Shown in pieces: positions 36,001-47,260 of a stretch of DNA of 64,000 bases. The DNA is from Protula sp. h YS-2021. Its lineage: Eukaryota; Annelida; Polychaeta; Sabellida; Serpulidae. The stretch is taken from contig OX457034.1 in NCBI GenBank assembly GCA_949752745.1, positions 6,711,625 to 6,775,624 on the forward strand, read 5' to 3'. The translations under genes and the position numbers were made by a program. Position 1 is the first letter of the stretch. Each line of letters starts with the position of its first letter. The notes beneath the pieces were generated by a model. It was not told where the DNA came from and made no database searches. It saw nothing but the letters and a program-made list of their open reading frames with translations.

Positions 36001-39000
36001 GTTTTGGACAGTTTAAGACAGGTTTTGGACATCCAGTATTAAAGCCCATTGCTATTTTGTCCCCCAATACTTGAGACGTCTGTGTTTGATGAAGTAATGA
36101 AGAAGTAACCCTTGTCTTCACCAATGTAAACAATGAGCAAGTGTCACTATACAAACAAATGTTGGGTCGAGGGTAGTTCTATGTACAAAACTGTTTTTCT
36201 CCAGACATTTTGTCTCCGATTAGAGATATTATTTATACTTGTCTTCGAGTCATTTTGCGCCATAAACCTCAGTCTGATCAAGCATCAATAGCGGATGCTT
36301 GTCACACATTGCTCGAGCTCTACGAAAATGAACCCGTCGCGACTCACAAGCAGGCTATTGAAAGGCGATTCAGACAGGCCATCATCGCTCAGCACATGAT
36401 CGCTTACAAGCAGCACCCAAAGTATCGTGGTGAGAAGCTGAATCCGGAGCAGGTTGCTGAGGTGCATTCTTTTATTCAGCAACGGAACCCGATTTTTGTC
36501 TCCGGCTTAATAGCGTTTGAAGGAAAGTCAAGTCCATTTCCTCAAGTCTACTTCTCAGAATCTGCATCACGCCCTGATACATGGTGGAAGAGGCTCCTGA
36601 GTTCTACACTGGATCCTATTTTACTGCCATGGCCAAACAACTGTTGTCCACGCCGCCATCGTCTGCCTCTATAGGGCGATTTTTTTCAAACGCTGGATTT
36701 ATTCACAAGAAACGCGGGAATCGTCTCGGAAAAACGAGAGCGGCCAAATTAGTGTTCTGCTACCGAATGCTCAGGGGCGATCGGGACTTGGATTATTGAG
36801 ATTATTGACAAAAAATGTCGATGTGATTTGCAGACTTTTACTTTAAATGTGACACTTTTCACATTTTTAATAGAGTGTTGGTTACAGAGATACACTTAAA
36901 AACGTTCATTATATTTGTGTTCAATGTACTGGGTTCTGATCAACAGAAAAAAAATGCAATGATAAGCTTATTAGATGTTTTATGGTTTTGGACAGGTTTT
37001 GGACAATTGTAGACGGTTAAGAACCAGTTTCAGACCATGTCCTGTCCAAAATACCTTTTGGGCGGTCCAAAACCCAACCTTGATGTACCCACCACGATAT
37101 ATCTAATCAGCAAAAATTACACGATACTGTTCATCAGGGTTTGAGTAACAACCGACGATGGACGGGCGGACAGACAATACCCAAACCTATAGCCCCCCCC
37201 CCCCACCCCCACCCGAGGCCTGAAGCCCCGACTGGGAGCTAATGAATGTGAGGTAAATTTCGGCTATATTATTATTTTTGCACTGCTTAGGCAACTTGGG
37301 TGTGAAGTGTTACCTGTGCCCGCAGCTTGTGTCGTACTGGATTCAATTTTTAAGAATATAGCAGACTTGACTAGTACTTCAATACCTCACCGCAAGTGTT
37401 GTTACAACGGGTCCTTTGCATATGTCCAATTTTTTAAGACTTTCTCAAACAGCGACGGCCATAACACCAACCCCGCAAAACGGGACTCACCAGTGAAGCA
37501 GAAGGGCACCTCTTGGAGCGTTGCTGACCTGCCGTTACAGTGGAGGTTCGCGGCCAGCCAGGTGGCACCACGCTGTACGTGCTTCCATTCACTCATGTAC
37601 CGCTTCACCGGATCGCGTAACAGCGTTATGTATAAATATCTAAAACACAAATGGGGTCACTTTTTCCGCGCTTTCCAAAACAAACTGGTACGTAAACAGC
37701 GTTAGCGACTAAAAACTTTGAATCGATACCAAACAAAATCAAGTAATAATGTTTCAAATAGGCTGTCAGGATTTTTGCAATTTTCCAATTTGAACACAGT
37801 CAAAAGATTTAAAAAAGAAGATATTTCAATTGACATTGTTGAATCAAGCGGTGACAAAGAATAAGACAAGCTATTCCCGAGTCTTGAAGAAGGTTAGCAA
37901 GAAACTACAGAAACAGGCAAAACGGCCATATCTTCATCTGCCGACCTTCAAATTCAATCCGCTTATTTCTTCGTGCAACTATGTGTGCGATGGGTCTAAT
38001 GGAAGACATTCCCAGCAAAATATTTCGGTCAAATGCCAAATAACAACTATAATTCTTAATAAAATTAAGCACATATGGTTCAGCAAACTAATGAAAAATG
38101 TGGAAATGCATTCAGAATATGTAGCAGCCCGTTTAATAGTACTCAATTACTGAAGTCAATCAAAGAATGTAGTAACCTCTCTAGAGTCTGGAGTGCTACC
38201 ATTTCGGCTGCACACGATACCGATCATGTTAAACCATTCGACACGAATTTTCTAAATACATCACAGTGTTGCCACGGAGTCATCAAGAAAAAAAAGTATA
38301 AATTTGGGGAAGAAACGTACGAAAAAAAGGATAATTCATATTTTGTTGAAAGTTTGAAAACTTTAAATGTGCGTACGTACTTTATCGATGGTCCCTAGGG
38401 ATATTCAATTCAAAATTATAGTCTATGATTGCATAAAATTATGTATTTTTAACGGGATAATTGCATACTGCTTTATCGTAAAACCGGATAAAGGCAAAGA
38501 TTTTTCTCATTTAAAGGGGAAACACTGCTTAATTGCAGAATTGGGGGTGACAATTCAAACAGTGCTAAACTAGAAGTAAACTCGCTCACGGGTGTAAGTT
38601 GCCCCCTGTTTGTTTAGCTAACATATTGTCTGCTATATTTTTGACCTATTGTGTACATTTCCGACCTCTTTCCCCTGTGCCGTTAACATTGAGACCCCTT
38701 TCAGCAGTTACTATAAACCCTCCCGCCTCTCTCCCCACCTCTTAGAAACACACCCGCTCAGATAGCCGGAGTAGATGTGTCAACGATGCCATAGGCCAGC
38801 AACTGCTAGCTTTGTTACTCAAAAGTCATAGACTACGCAGGATTTCTGTGGATGCATTGTTTGCTGGTAGAGTTATGCCAACGCAGTGTGTTAACTGACA
38901 ACTTAAGATGCAAGTCCGTTGATAGTTATCCATCAGTATTTGGTATTCTTGATGTCCAACTGATTTCTTATTTAAAAATTTGAAAACATGTGAAATTTTT

Positions 39001-39876
39001 GAAATTTTAACAGTGAAATATTTCAAGAAATATTTCACACCAGCCCTGCTTAATCTCCGGTTTCATACAGTGTTTTGACGTTTAATAATCATAAGATTAA
39101 CTAAACACCATTTTATTATACAAATAAAAGTTAGAAACTCCGTTTCCCTAATTACGAAAACCTGGCGATAATCTATTTGTATGTGGCTTCACGACAAATT
39201 AATCCCCTCGAGCATTCTTAATCTCTGGTTGAATACAGTGTTTTGATGTTTAGTAATCAGAAGTTCAACTGAATACCTTTTTATTATACATATCAAAGTT
39301 AGAAACTCCGTTTCCGCAATTATAAAAAACCTGGCGATAATTGATGATTTTAAATTTTGCCAGATTTTGCCAGATTTGACCAGATTTTCCCGGCAATTGC
39401 CAGATTTTGCCGCCGGCAAGGCAAAATCTAGATTTTGCCGCTTTTTTGCCAACCCTGATTATAGATTAAAGTCATTCAAAATGATTCTAGAAATAAGAAC
39501 TACTTAACATCATTTATAATAATGGATATTTTACAGTTTGATAAGATATGATAACATTTACGAAATATATGTTTCAATTCCAGAAAAAAATACCCTTTTT
39601 CTACACATGTACTGATTTTAGTGAAAAGTTGGAAATTACATACACATACAGTGTTAGAGCGGTTAATATTATGGCCTAATCAAGAAAAATTCTAGCTGAA
39701 AAAAAAACATATAACTAATTAGGAAAAAATATTTTGAACGAAAAAATTTTTTAAAAATATCAAAATAAAAAAGGATGAAAAGTGAAAAAAGTATGAAAAA
39801 AAAGATGAAATTTTTTTTTTAAAAAAAGTATATAAAAGGTATTTACGGATATAAAATGATAAAATCGGGCTTTTTC

Positions 39877-39910
<34 letters not shown>

Positions 39911-40541
39911 TGATCCTGTAAAAAAAGGATGACGTGGCAACACTGACATCAGCAACACCCAAGAAGTGATAATCTCTCCCCCCCCCAAAAAAAAAAGATA
40001 AAAATATTAGTGTCAGAACTGTTCGGAGATCAAAAGCTCGTAACTCTACAAGTAGCTTTGCCGTGGTTTACCTTCTTTTTCTGGAAGAGTTCTCCTTATG
40101 GTCAAGCATCGAGTTTACACATTCCTTAAGTTCTGTCCAGTCAGCATGCAAGCCACACATCCACCCCGTCGAATATCTGCTGAATAGCCAGATCTGCTTC
40201 TTTGAATTTTCGCATAAGCATCGTTTTCTTGCTATAGTGCAATCACATGGAACTTTCAAGTCGATGTCATTTACAAGGTGCTTTCCAAATGAAGTCCCTC
40301 CCGTTTTTTGCATGTGTAAAAACACAATAACATCGTCTTTGTCCATATCGAAGTCATAGTCTCTAACCAAATCGGGATCTGTAAAATGTTCATGTATAGC
40401 TCCACGCTTCACAGAACCATCAAAATGCGTTAAAATTCCTTGACCAATGCAGCCTTGGCAGAACAAGCTGTACAGGATGCATCCACAAGTCAGTAAAAGC
40501 CCCAGAAGTATGAACTTACGCTTGCGCCTGTCAAGTGTCAT
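27089..40541 (-). CDS. HS6ST: Heparan sulfate 6-O-sulfotransferase
   Basis: A Golgi type II membrane enzyme that moves sulfate from PAPS to the 6-O position of glucosamine in heparan sulfate. Three exons (40072-40541, 37491-37639, 27089-27750) join in phases 2 and 1 to give 426 aa, within the HS6ST1-3 size range. Residues 1-9 are basic and cytoplasmic; about 10-28 form the membrane anchor. HMQKTGGTSF (about 76-85) is the 5'-phosphosulfate loop; GLHADWTEL (about 130-138) carries the probable catalytic His; ITLLRDPVKRYMSEW, built across the exon 1/2 junction, is the 3'-phosphate site. Exon 3 has CPHNLANNRQTRML and MAFFGLTECQ motifs and ends in a basic tail. Intron 2 (9.7 kb) hosts satellites, a MULE and a hAT. 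The vertebrate paralogue equivalent is not resolved. Confidence 0.95.
28060..28370. repeat. Dispersed repeat with two or three tandem units
   Basis: Units of about 110 bp contain AGTAATTTTTCAAGAGA and AATTGTGGGAAAAGAAGCA, followed by TTTGAAAATTGGCTACC. The same unit occurs at 22030-22260 in the palindrome-ended element. Confidence 0.7.
28650..29560. repeat. 51-bp satellite array in HS6ST intron 2
   Basis: About 17 diverged copies of a 51-bp unit containing TATTTAACTTGCGTTGATGC and GGTTCGCATTTCGGACCA. As 51 is 17 codons, both strands remain open over long runs; the plus strand reads a 17-residue period containing YLTCVDARFAFRTSAH. It lies in an intron and has no start context or flanking splice sites, so it is scored as satellite DNA. 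Confidence 0.9.
29570..30600. repeat. About 147-bp satellite array in HS6ST intron 2
   Basis: About seven units contain AAAAAGCACAAGCCGTATGC, then CCCTTAGGGATGCCTCA, then TAAATGACATCGGATCAAAA and TTGTAGGAGGAGATGCATTT. It follows the 51-bp array directly and ends at ACTAACTAACTAACGGACG. Confidence 0.88.
30601..31560. other. Intronic stretch without recognised features
   Basis: Includes the repeat-like tail GGGTCAGTGAAACTGACCGT at about 30650 and otherwise AT-rich sequence. No exon or RNA was recognised. Confidence 0.4.
31570..32150. repeat. Dispersed repeat ending in a GGACGGACAGAC tract
   Basis: Two partial copies of TAAAATTTCAGCTCTCTACATGAAATAG with CGTCGACAAAACA (about 31645-31710 and 32000-32065) precede GGACGGACAGACAGACAGAC and CTATAGGCCCCCTTTCCGT. 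Similar tails occur at 35725-35800 and 37150-37235. Confidence 0.7.
32151..33530. other. Intronic stretch without recognised features
   Basis: Only a short (GT)n followed by poly(T) near 32219-32237 and scattered AT-rich sequence. No exon or mobile-element protein was recognised. Confidence 0.4.
33672..34745. mobile_element. MULE-family (Mutator-like) deletion derivative with 8-bp target duplication
   Basis: A 1074-bp element with terminal inverted repeats of about 100 bp. The left begins GGTATCCGCCCAAAATGACT and the right is the reverse complement starting GGAATCCGGGACAAAATGAC. Both contain repeated ACTCCGCCCAAAATG and CCTCCAAAAACTGCAAGG. It is flanked by the direct duplication TGCCTAAC (33664-33671 and 34746-34753). 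A fragment of MULE transposase C-terminus lies inside on the minus strand. All lies within HS6ST intron 2. Confidence 0.88.
34013..34325 (-). pseudogene. MULE transposase C-terminal fragment
   Basis: Minus-strand translation from about 34325 gives an uninterrupted C-terminal tail: GFNNRFFHLVGHHHPTIW, then a helical stretch, then PPKKRIRKEYVALQRRL, and finally MADFIDGIGYNV before a stop near 34013. The NN-x-F/HHPTIW pattern is characteristic of the tail of MULE-type transposases. The DDE catalytic region is absent, so it is a remnant carried within a non-autonomous element. There is no start codon and no promoter of its own. Confidence 0.8.
35001..35690. other. Intronic stretch without recognised features
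   Basis: AT-rich sequence with a short (TTA)n at about 35295-35312. No gene was recognised. Confidence 0.4.
35926..37082. mobile_element. hAT transposon relic with 8-bp target duplication
   Basis: A 1157-bp element whose ends are imperfect inverted repeats: CAGGGTTGGCAAGTTTTGGACA at the left and, inverted at the right, CAAGGTTGGGTTTTGGACCG. The flanks are ATCTACCC (35918-35925) and ATGTACCC (37083-37090), an 8-bp duplication with one mismatch as expected for hAT. Subterminal regions are rich in TTTTGGACA repeats. Inside is a broken hAT transposase fragment on the plus strand. Confidence 0.82.
36205..36799 (+). pseudogene. hAT transposase C-terminal fragment (frameshifted)
   Basis: Plus-strand frames encode the C-terminal dimerisation part of a hAT transposase. 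The first frame ends in SRPDTWWKR at about 36595. A shift near 36590 then leads to LLSTPPSSASIGRFFSNAGF (about 36640-36700) and RNRLGKTRAAKLVFCYRMLR (about 36718-36776) before the stop at 36799. The PSSAS-(E)R-x-FS motif is diagnostic, although the usual Glu before Arg is Gly here. The catalytic N-terminal region is missing, so the fragment is not functional. Confidence 0.85.
37640..39030. other. HS6ST intron 1, proximal part
   Basis: No exon was found between the HS6ST exon 2 acceptor and the tandem repeat at 39040. Short open frames lack homology or splice context. Confidence 0.4.
39040..39460. repeat. 170-bp tandem duplication ending in a hAT-like terminus
   Basis: Two units start with CTTAATCTC(C/T)GGTT and contain ATACAGTGTTTTGA(C/T)GTTTA and GTTAGAAACTCCGTTTCC (about 39044-39180 and 39216-39350). 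After the second comes a TTTTGCCAGATTTTGCC-rich stretch ending in TTTGCCAACCCTG at about 39459, which resembles the right terminus of hAT elements. No matching left end was found. Confidence 0.55.
39461..40071. other. HS6ST intron 1, distal part
   Basis: Very A-rich, with a poly(A) run at about 39878-39905 and another at about 39986-39995. No gene signal was seen up to the HS6ST exon 1 donor (AGAAG|GTAAAC at 40071). Confidence 0.5.
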
Positions 40542-41900
40542 TTTATGTTGAATATTAACACATATCTTGAGTTCAGATCACTAAAGGTAGTCACATAAAT
40601 CCCAAAAAATATCAAAAAATAATAAAATGTGACAAATCACAAAATGTAAACAACTACCATTCTGTATTTCAATAAGAAAACTACCGCAAATTAACTACAC
40701 TTTGCCATCCCGAAAAAGAATACCTGCACAGCTTTGGGTGCAGCACAACTTTGAAGATGTGATACTGTTAGCAGCAAAGTCTTGATGCATGTTTGCTTTC
40801 TCTACGTGTTTATAAACCATGCATTACACGGATTATGACATGTTCTTGCTTGCTTTCTTCCCGTGGGCATTTGACAAAAGATTTTTTCACTATGCCTCTA
40901 CCATATACCGAAAAACACAGCCATTTCTACTAAGCCGTTTAACCATTTTTTAAAGTTCAATTATGAATGTTTGTTACTGAGTTATTTTTAAGTATGATAA
41001 AAACAATGTGTTTGGTTATACTTACAGAAAAATGAAGATTTCAGATGATACTTTAAGCAACTTACCAATTTGTACCGATATCACAATTGCTGAATAAAAT
41101 ATGTTTTAATTTCGAAGATATCGGCTTCTAGACTACAAAGCAATCAGTATGGATTTTACAACGCGTTAACATTGGTTATCGCAATCCAGAATAGAAATTA
41201 AGACAGATCCAATTCAAGATGAAATGCAAACTTTTGTATATTATTCATCTTGACGGTGACGAATATCTATGCATTGTCGGGTTGCGCATGTCATGGGTCA
41301 TTCGTGCAGCCTCTTGATCAGACGTTTACGTTGCTGTAATCATTGTATTCAATGTTTTAATGAAATTTGAAGTGATTAGACCATATGGTGCTTTATTTTA
41401 ATGACTTTATACGCCAACGACAGCTGTCATTACATACTTATGTGGCTTTCTTTCAGTTGTAGACCCACAGTCGACCCTCGACTCCTGTGCTCATATCAAG
41501 CAGGGCGGTGATCTACAAAAAAAAGATGTACGGCATGTTTACATCGCTGTGGCATACAACCTTGTTCTTTGGACAATCGGAGGATTCGCTCTTTTCTTTT
41601 CTATTGCATCAGAGGGAGTCGGATCGCGTGCGAGCTAGGGAGCTTGAGTGTTCAAAGAGTAGTAAGTCATCGGCGCCGGAGTAACCTTTGCCACCAGAGG
41701 CCGTGATCGCCGTTGACAACTCTAATAATTAAATCAAAGAAAAACGGGCTCAATCCCATTCCAGCTTCTCTGTCTGCGGTCATCTTGTTGTGGTCAGAGG
41801 TTTCCCTATCAGGTGGATGTTACGTCGGGGATAGGGACAATCATGGCATCGACACCCGTTGTGCAGGCGCACATTTAGCAGGTGGCAGTTACGTTAAATC
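40542..41900. other. Upstream of HS6ST exon 1
   Basis: Expected to contain the HS6ST 5' leader and promoter, but no leader exon or core promoter motif could be supported. Otherwise AT-rich. Confidence 0.35.
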
Positions 41901-41939
41901 CTTAATAATAGTGATTTGATAAGGGAAATAAACACAAAT

Positions 41940-43600
41940 GTGCAAGACATTTTTCAAGTGACTATTAGTGCTAACACGGAGTCTCGCATCGCGTTGCAGT
42001 TCATCAGACTTTGGCAGAGGCGGGACTTGGCCACATGTAAGACTTCTCCCCGCTAAAGAAGTTCGCTATAAATTTGAATCTCAACCCTCAATCAAGCAAC
42101 CCCAATATGTTGCTTGATATGTCTGAAGAGAAGTTCAAGCTACTTCGTGGTCTTGCTTCTAAATCGGATCTTGTTGCTTCGGCTAACTCTCAGCTTAACG
42201 CTACACCTACAGGCACCTTCACCAAGGAACCTGCCTCGCCTAAGTAAGTGTAATTACCTTTTCTTCCTTTAATGGCCCCTATACAACCATTGACAGGGGA
42301 AAAAACAACAATTGGAACATGATTTGGTATATGGTTTGTCCTCGTCGGCATCCACGCCTTCACGACCTGTAACACACCCACTCCGCAAGGCATATACAAC
42401 GTGCAGGAGTTGGAGGATTCTTGTAGTACCGACTTGACTCTACTGACTGCCCTTTCAAATTTATAGCGGAAATTCTTCGGTGTCGCTTACGACGTCAAAA
42501 CCGCGGGTGATGAGGCCGCCGCTGTGTCTCGCTGTCTAGTCACAACCGCCGCCGAGCAAAGATTTTGTGAGTCTGTCCACGGCACTTTGTGCATTAAAGG
42601 TATTACAGGCGAGGATGGAGGCACTTGCGTCGATGAAAACTCCGAAGAGCCGCGTCAGTAGTCGCGTCTGCTTCCGTCCACACTTCTGCATGTTAAGTCT
42701 TCAGCGTACCAGTCTAATGGCGGGGTGTTGCATACTCAGTATATTGCCTATCCCCGCAAAATGGGTCCATGGCTGCCTGATGTCAGCCCGGAGTTGAGCG
42801 TACCTCTGGCGGAGAGGGACTGTAGATTTATAGAAGAAAGTGCACCCAAAAACCTGAGCATACTTTCTTTCCAAGATGCGGCCTTCCAGTGCATTACGCG
42901 AATTCACTGTTTGATCGTGATTTTCTCTGGATTGTAGCAGATTTATCGGATCTACCTAATCTGAATGTTTATCTGTTACCTTCTTTGGTTGCTTTGCGTC
43001 GTGACCAAGGGTTGCCATTAGATGGTCAGTCTTAACTTTTTCCTCGCGACCTATTGAAGAAGGCAGGAGTAGTAGACCTTCGAAGTAGAAATACTAGCCA
43101 AGCAAAGTATCCAATCGAGATCGCAACAAACTCGTCCAGATTCTTTAAGTTTTGACGAAGAAATAGTTTCTCCATTATTTAAGTCCGGTGCAAATGTGCC
43201 AGTAGCAGGAAGGCTAAGGTTTTTTGGGAAGCTTGGTAATCACTCGGAGCTCTAAATCAGGTAGTCCGCTGATTGCGTTGGAGAAATTTATTACCGTGTT
43301 CAAGGAACAGGTCTGGGAGCAAATTCGCCCCTGGCGTTACTTGGGATTTATTTAAATATCTCATTTCTCCACCCTTCCATCACTCTATCAATATCGGTAA
43401 ACTACTTATACTGAAGTGTGTTCTCTTCGTGGCTTTGGCTCCGGACAAGCGCGAAGGGAAATACATGCTTTGCAGAATTCTATCGATAAGCCTAATGGTT
43501 CATGGGAAGCGGTGGTCCTGAAACCATTGCCGGCTTTTCTGGACAATACGCATATTGCGACCAAGGGCTTAGGTACGTTTTAGGAAACTGTGATACCAGA
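41940..43600 (+). pseudogene. DIRS-type (tyrosine recombinase) retrotransposon remnant
   Basis: Degenerate plus-strand coding sequence. Near 42110-42245 a gag-like stretch reads MSEEKFKLLRGLASKSDLVA. At 43335-43440 is VTWDLFKYLISPPF followed by LLILKCVLFVALA. After a frame change within CTTTGGCTCCGGACAAGCG (about 43440) it continues ARREIHALQNSIDKPNGSW and VVLKPLPAFLDNT to about 43560. The pattern of a W-DL segment, a P-F segment, an LK-x-x-LLALA helix, then R-R-x-E-I-HAL is the tyrosine recombinase core of DIRS elements. No clear reverse transcriptase was seen, and stops interrupt every section, so the copy is dead and probably internally deleted. Element ends were not located; base composition is more GC-rich than its flanks. 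Confidence 0.6.
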
Positions 43601-45061
43601 TTTGGCATGGTGTGAAATTACGTGAGAGCGTCGACACCGGGTCGCTATATCCCGTCTCCATAGTACGCGCATATGTAGACGGCCACGTACTTGTCGTAGC
43701 TGGTTGTATATGTAAACGGCCAAATATTTGTCGTAAACGGTTGTATTGCAATAGACTTGTCGAAAGCATCTATATCTATCTATGTACAGAAGTCATTCTG
43801 TTAGGTTAGCATGTGACGATCTTTTGAAGGAACCTGATGTAACGCATTCTTTGTGTGATTTATTACGGTATGGATTGGCTGTTGGGCCTCTCCTAGCACG
43901 TTTATTAAACACCACTTGCAAGAACACACAACCGATACATTATCTAATTTCCATAGTCTTCGTTGGTTTGTTGCTGTGGTATCAGTGATTCGTGATAGTG
44001 CTTCTTCATGCAAGAGTTTCCATCAATTAAGGCAAAAAGAAGGCTTTCAAGTACAAGTGGCCAAATAGGTTCTCTCCTATGCGATCGTCGCCACCTCGAC
44101 TTTGGTGTAATTGATCACGTCGCGTGACTGGCGATGTCGACTCGGCACAGTCGCATCTTGTACCATAGTCGTACTTTCACGGTGCCGTGTTACACATGTA
44201 GTAGTGCACAATATAACGTGTCAGCAATGTTCTTAAGCCGCATATGACTGTGTGCTACACGTCGCCCCTTCTGGTGCAAAAATAGGGGAGGGGCATGAGC
44301 TCGTATCAGTCTGTCGGTGTTCGAACATTTAACGTTGTTGTGAGACCCCGCTGGACTAAAGGATTTCATTGAATTCAGTTTCATTTTATTTCTGCCTTTC
44401 CGACGGAATGTATTGTACACAGTGTGTCAAAGAGCTCATATGCTTCCCTTGTTCAATTCTCACCACCGATTCTAGGCTCTCATACTGATGGCTTCGTAGT
44501 ATACAAGCCGATATTTTCGAAATTAAAACTGAAGTATTTAATTTCTTAATACTTTTACTAAAAATATGAGTATAAAGAAATTAACAGTTAAAAACAGATA
44601 AAATAATTTTTACAGCGATCTTCCATTTGTCAAAACTTCACAAATTGATACAAATAAGACAGAACTTGAAAGCCGAACTTGTGTCTTACCACATCAGCTT
44701 TACTGATGACATGCTACTTATTAAGTGACAGACTGCATCAAGGAAAATTAATTTCTGGCTGTACATCACTTTCGAAAAATATAAGCGGCAAACTCGATAA
44801 TGCGTAAGTATGAATTTAAAATGAAATCATCTTTGTCATATAATCTTTGAAGGTACACAGGAGACATTAGATTGAGATAGAGTCTTCACTGCAACACTGC
44901 ACAGCTGTAGCTACGTCGAAGGGCCATACAGTGAAACTGACAATACCGTTACGGTGCCTCTACAACGTTAGAGTGGCGCTGTTGCCAAAAACAGTCTCGT
45001 AGCCAAAACATCAAAGTGGCTTCAGTATTTATATAAATGGACGCAAATAGAAGAAGCACCA
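43601..45061. other. Gap between the DIRS remnant and the ankyrin gene
   Basis: 43601-44300 is relatively GC-rich and may be the 3' part of the DIRS element (short internal repeats such as ACGGCCACGTACTTGTCGTA and ACGGCCAAATATTTGTCGTA, at about 43680-43740). Beyond is AT-rich sequence with no recognised gene. Confidence 0.35.
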
Positions 45062-47260
45062 TTAACTGGAAGGTTTCACCAATAAATATTCCTTATTAAA
45101 CTCTGAAAAATAAGGCCGAATTAAATCACAAATAACTTTGGGAACGGGAAGAGTCGGGGCGGCAACCCAAGCATTTGGGAAGCAATTTATTCTAACTGCC
45201 TGTAAACACAGATATTTCAAAGTTAAGGGTGAAGTAAACACCCCAATGAACGATTGACAAATCTCTTTTTCTCCGACGAACGATTCGAGGTAGTTTCTTG
45301 ACCTGGTCGTACAAGCGTTTACGGACGTCATATTTCTTACTTCCCACAGATCGTCATAGTTTGAGAGGCATTCACACATAGCTTCCAACTTGAGAAATTC
45401 ATTACTGAACAACACATGCATTTTTGAGCCGGCTGACAGAAGCATAAGAAGAAGCGTTGAGGGCTTGTATAGCCTCCGATAACGATAAACACGCCAGTCA
45501 TTCGTCCTCCACTCATCTGACATGAGCTTGTCCTGAAATGGTAGCTTGCCATCGCCATTCACAGCGTTAATGCGGCAGCCATGTTTGAGGAACAGGAACG
45601 TACATCTCACTGACACGCTATGGTTTCTGTAGTGTTTATCATAACGATGTAGTGTCGTGTCTAAATTAGGAAATGTAATATCAATGTGGCCATTTTTGGA
45701 AATGAAAGATGCAAGAACCAGTAGGAAATCATCGACGGTTATGATGCTCTTTTCCCAGGTTTGAACAAACAGGTACCATGGCGTTTCTCCATCTGATGTA
45801 AGTAAAACTGAGGAGGCACCAGCTTGTAAAAGTTTTAGGATGAGCTCGCAATGGGCCAGCATACAGGCATAATGCAACAGCGTGTATCCCCTTGGACTCT
45901 TCAAATCAACAAAGAGAGAGGGTTCTCGTAACTGTCTACATTCGCCAAACCCGTCATTCCTCAGAAAGATCCACATCATTCTCTGATCATCTCTTTTAAA
46001 AGCGATATCAAATGCACAGTCACTGTTGTGGTTCATCAGATAACACAACGCACCTTTTTCCAGCAATGTTAATACCGAGTCGTAAGATTGCATGGACACA
46101 GCTCTATGGAGAGCCGAATTGCCAGTTTTGTCTTGGACGTCAAGAATGGACTCATTCGTAAGTAGAATCGATTCGATAAGAAAACGGGAGGTAATTTCAG
46201 CTGAAATGCAGGAAAGAAGTGCTGTCTCGTCTTTCCTATTTCTGACTGAAACATCCACACCTACAACGAAAATATAACGTATTTACTTTTTGACTGGCAT
46301 TTGTGAAAGTCAGAACAATTCAGATAGACCAAACACGAGTTTTCTCAATATTAATTTTTCCAAATTTGACAACTAAATTTGTACAGATAGCTTCATGCAA
46401 AAACCCCTTAAACCTCTTAAAAAAACTTTGTGAAATATTGTTTTAAACTGCAGCCCTTTTTAAAATCAATTTTAAAATGTTTATTGCTCTCCGTATTGCT
46501 AAATATAAAGGTGGTAAAGACTGGCAACAGATTAACATTTAGTAAAAGGCACACCACAAAAAAAATAAGCAAAAACAAGAAAAAAAGATAATCAATGTTT
46601 AAATGGATTCAACTTAAATAAATTGTCTATAGTAAAGCACATACCATTGTTGAGCAAAACGGAAACTTCTTTTACCATGTTCTTGGAACAGAAAACATGA
46701 AGAGGTGTGTTGCCATTGTTGTTTTGGATATTCAAATCAATCAATCCTTTTCCAATTAAAAGCTTTAAACAGTCGTGAGAATTCGTCCTACTTTCTCCTA
46801 TAATATGAATGAAACTGTTCCCAAAGTCGTCTCGGTAGTTTGTGTCTGCTCCGCTCTCCAGTAATTCTCGTACAACTTCTACTTGGCCAGTTTTTATCGC
46901 ATAATAAAGCGGATTTTTTGCGTTTCTGTCTGACTGGTTAATATTTAAATTAACGAGACCTAATTTATGATATTTTAAAAGCGTTTGTGTTAATGAAAGC
47001 AGCTCTTGTTTAATACATAATATGAGCGGAGAATTCGAGGAATTATCTCTTAGGTTCGCATCTGCGTTGTGGTTTAAAAGTAGTTCAATCATGGACGTCG
47101 TGGCGAATTTTGAACACGCAAGTAATAAAGGACTACTTCCGCTTCCATCCTGCACATTAACTTCGGCGCCATGAGAAAGCAGATCAAAAGCAACGTCGTC
47201 TAAGCCCTGAGCGGCAGCAAGGTGAAGGGGCGTTCGACCGCTATTATCTGGCGTCTCCAT
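45062..47260 (-). CDS. Ankyrin-repeat protein with C-terminal SOCS box (ASB-like)
   Basis: Two exons (46645-47260 and 45062-46260) join at AATG|GTATGT and TTGTAG|GTGTGG in phase 1, giving 604 aa. Ankyrin repeats begin at residue 6 (SGRTPLHLAAAQG) and continue through GSSPLLLACSKF, SNSPLILCIKQE, KNPLYYAIKTG, GNTPLHVFCSK, GNSALHRAVSMQ and GYTLLHYACMLA: roughly ten units, the later ones diverged. The last 60 residues read SPLTLKYLCLQAVRINC and then TLPVPKVICDLI, matching a SOCS box with its LPxP cullin-box signature. By family it would be the substrate receptor of a Cullin5-ElonginB/C ubiquitin ligase. The target is unknown. There is no signal peptide or membrane segment. Direct start on a repeat suggests that an upstream exon is possible. 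Confidence 0.88.
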
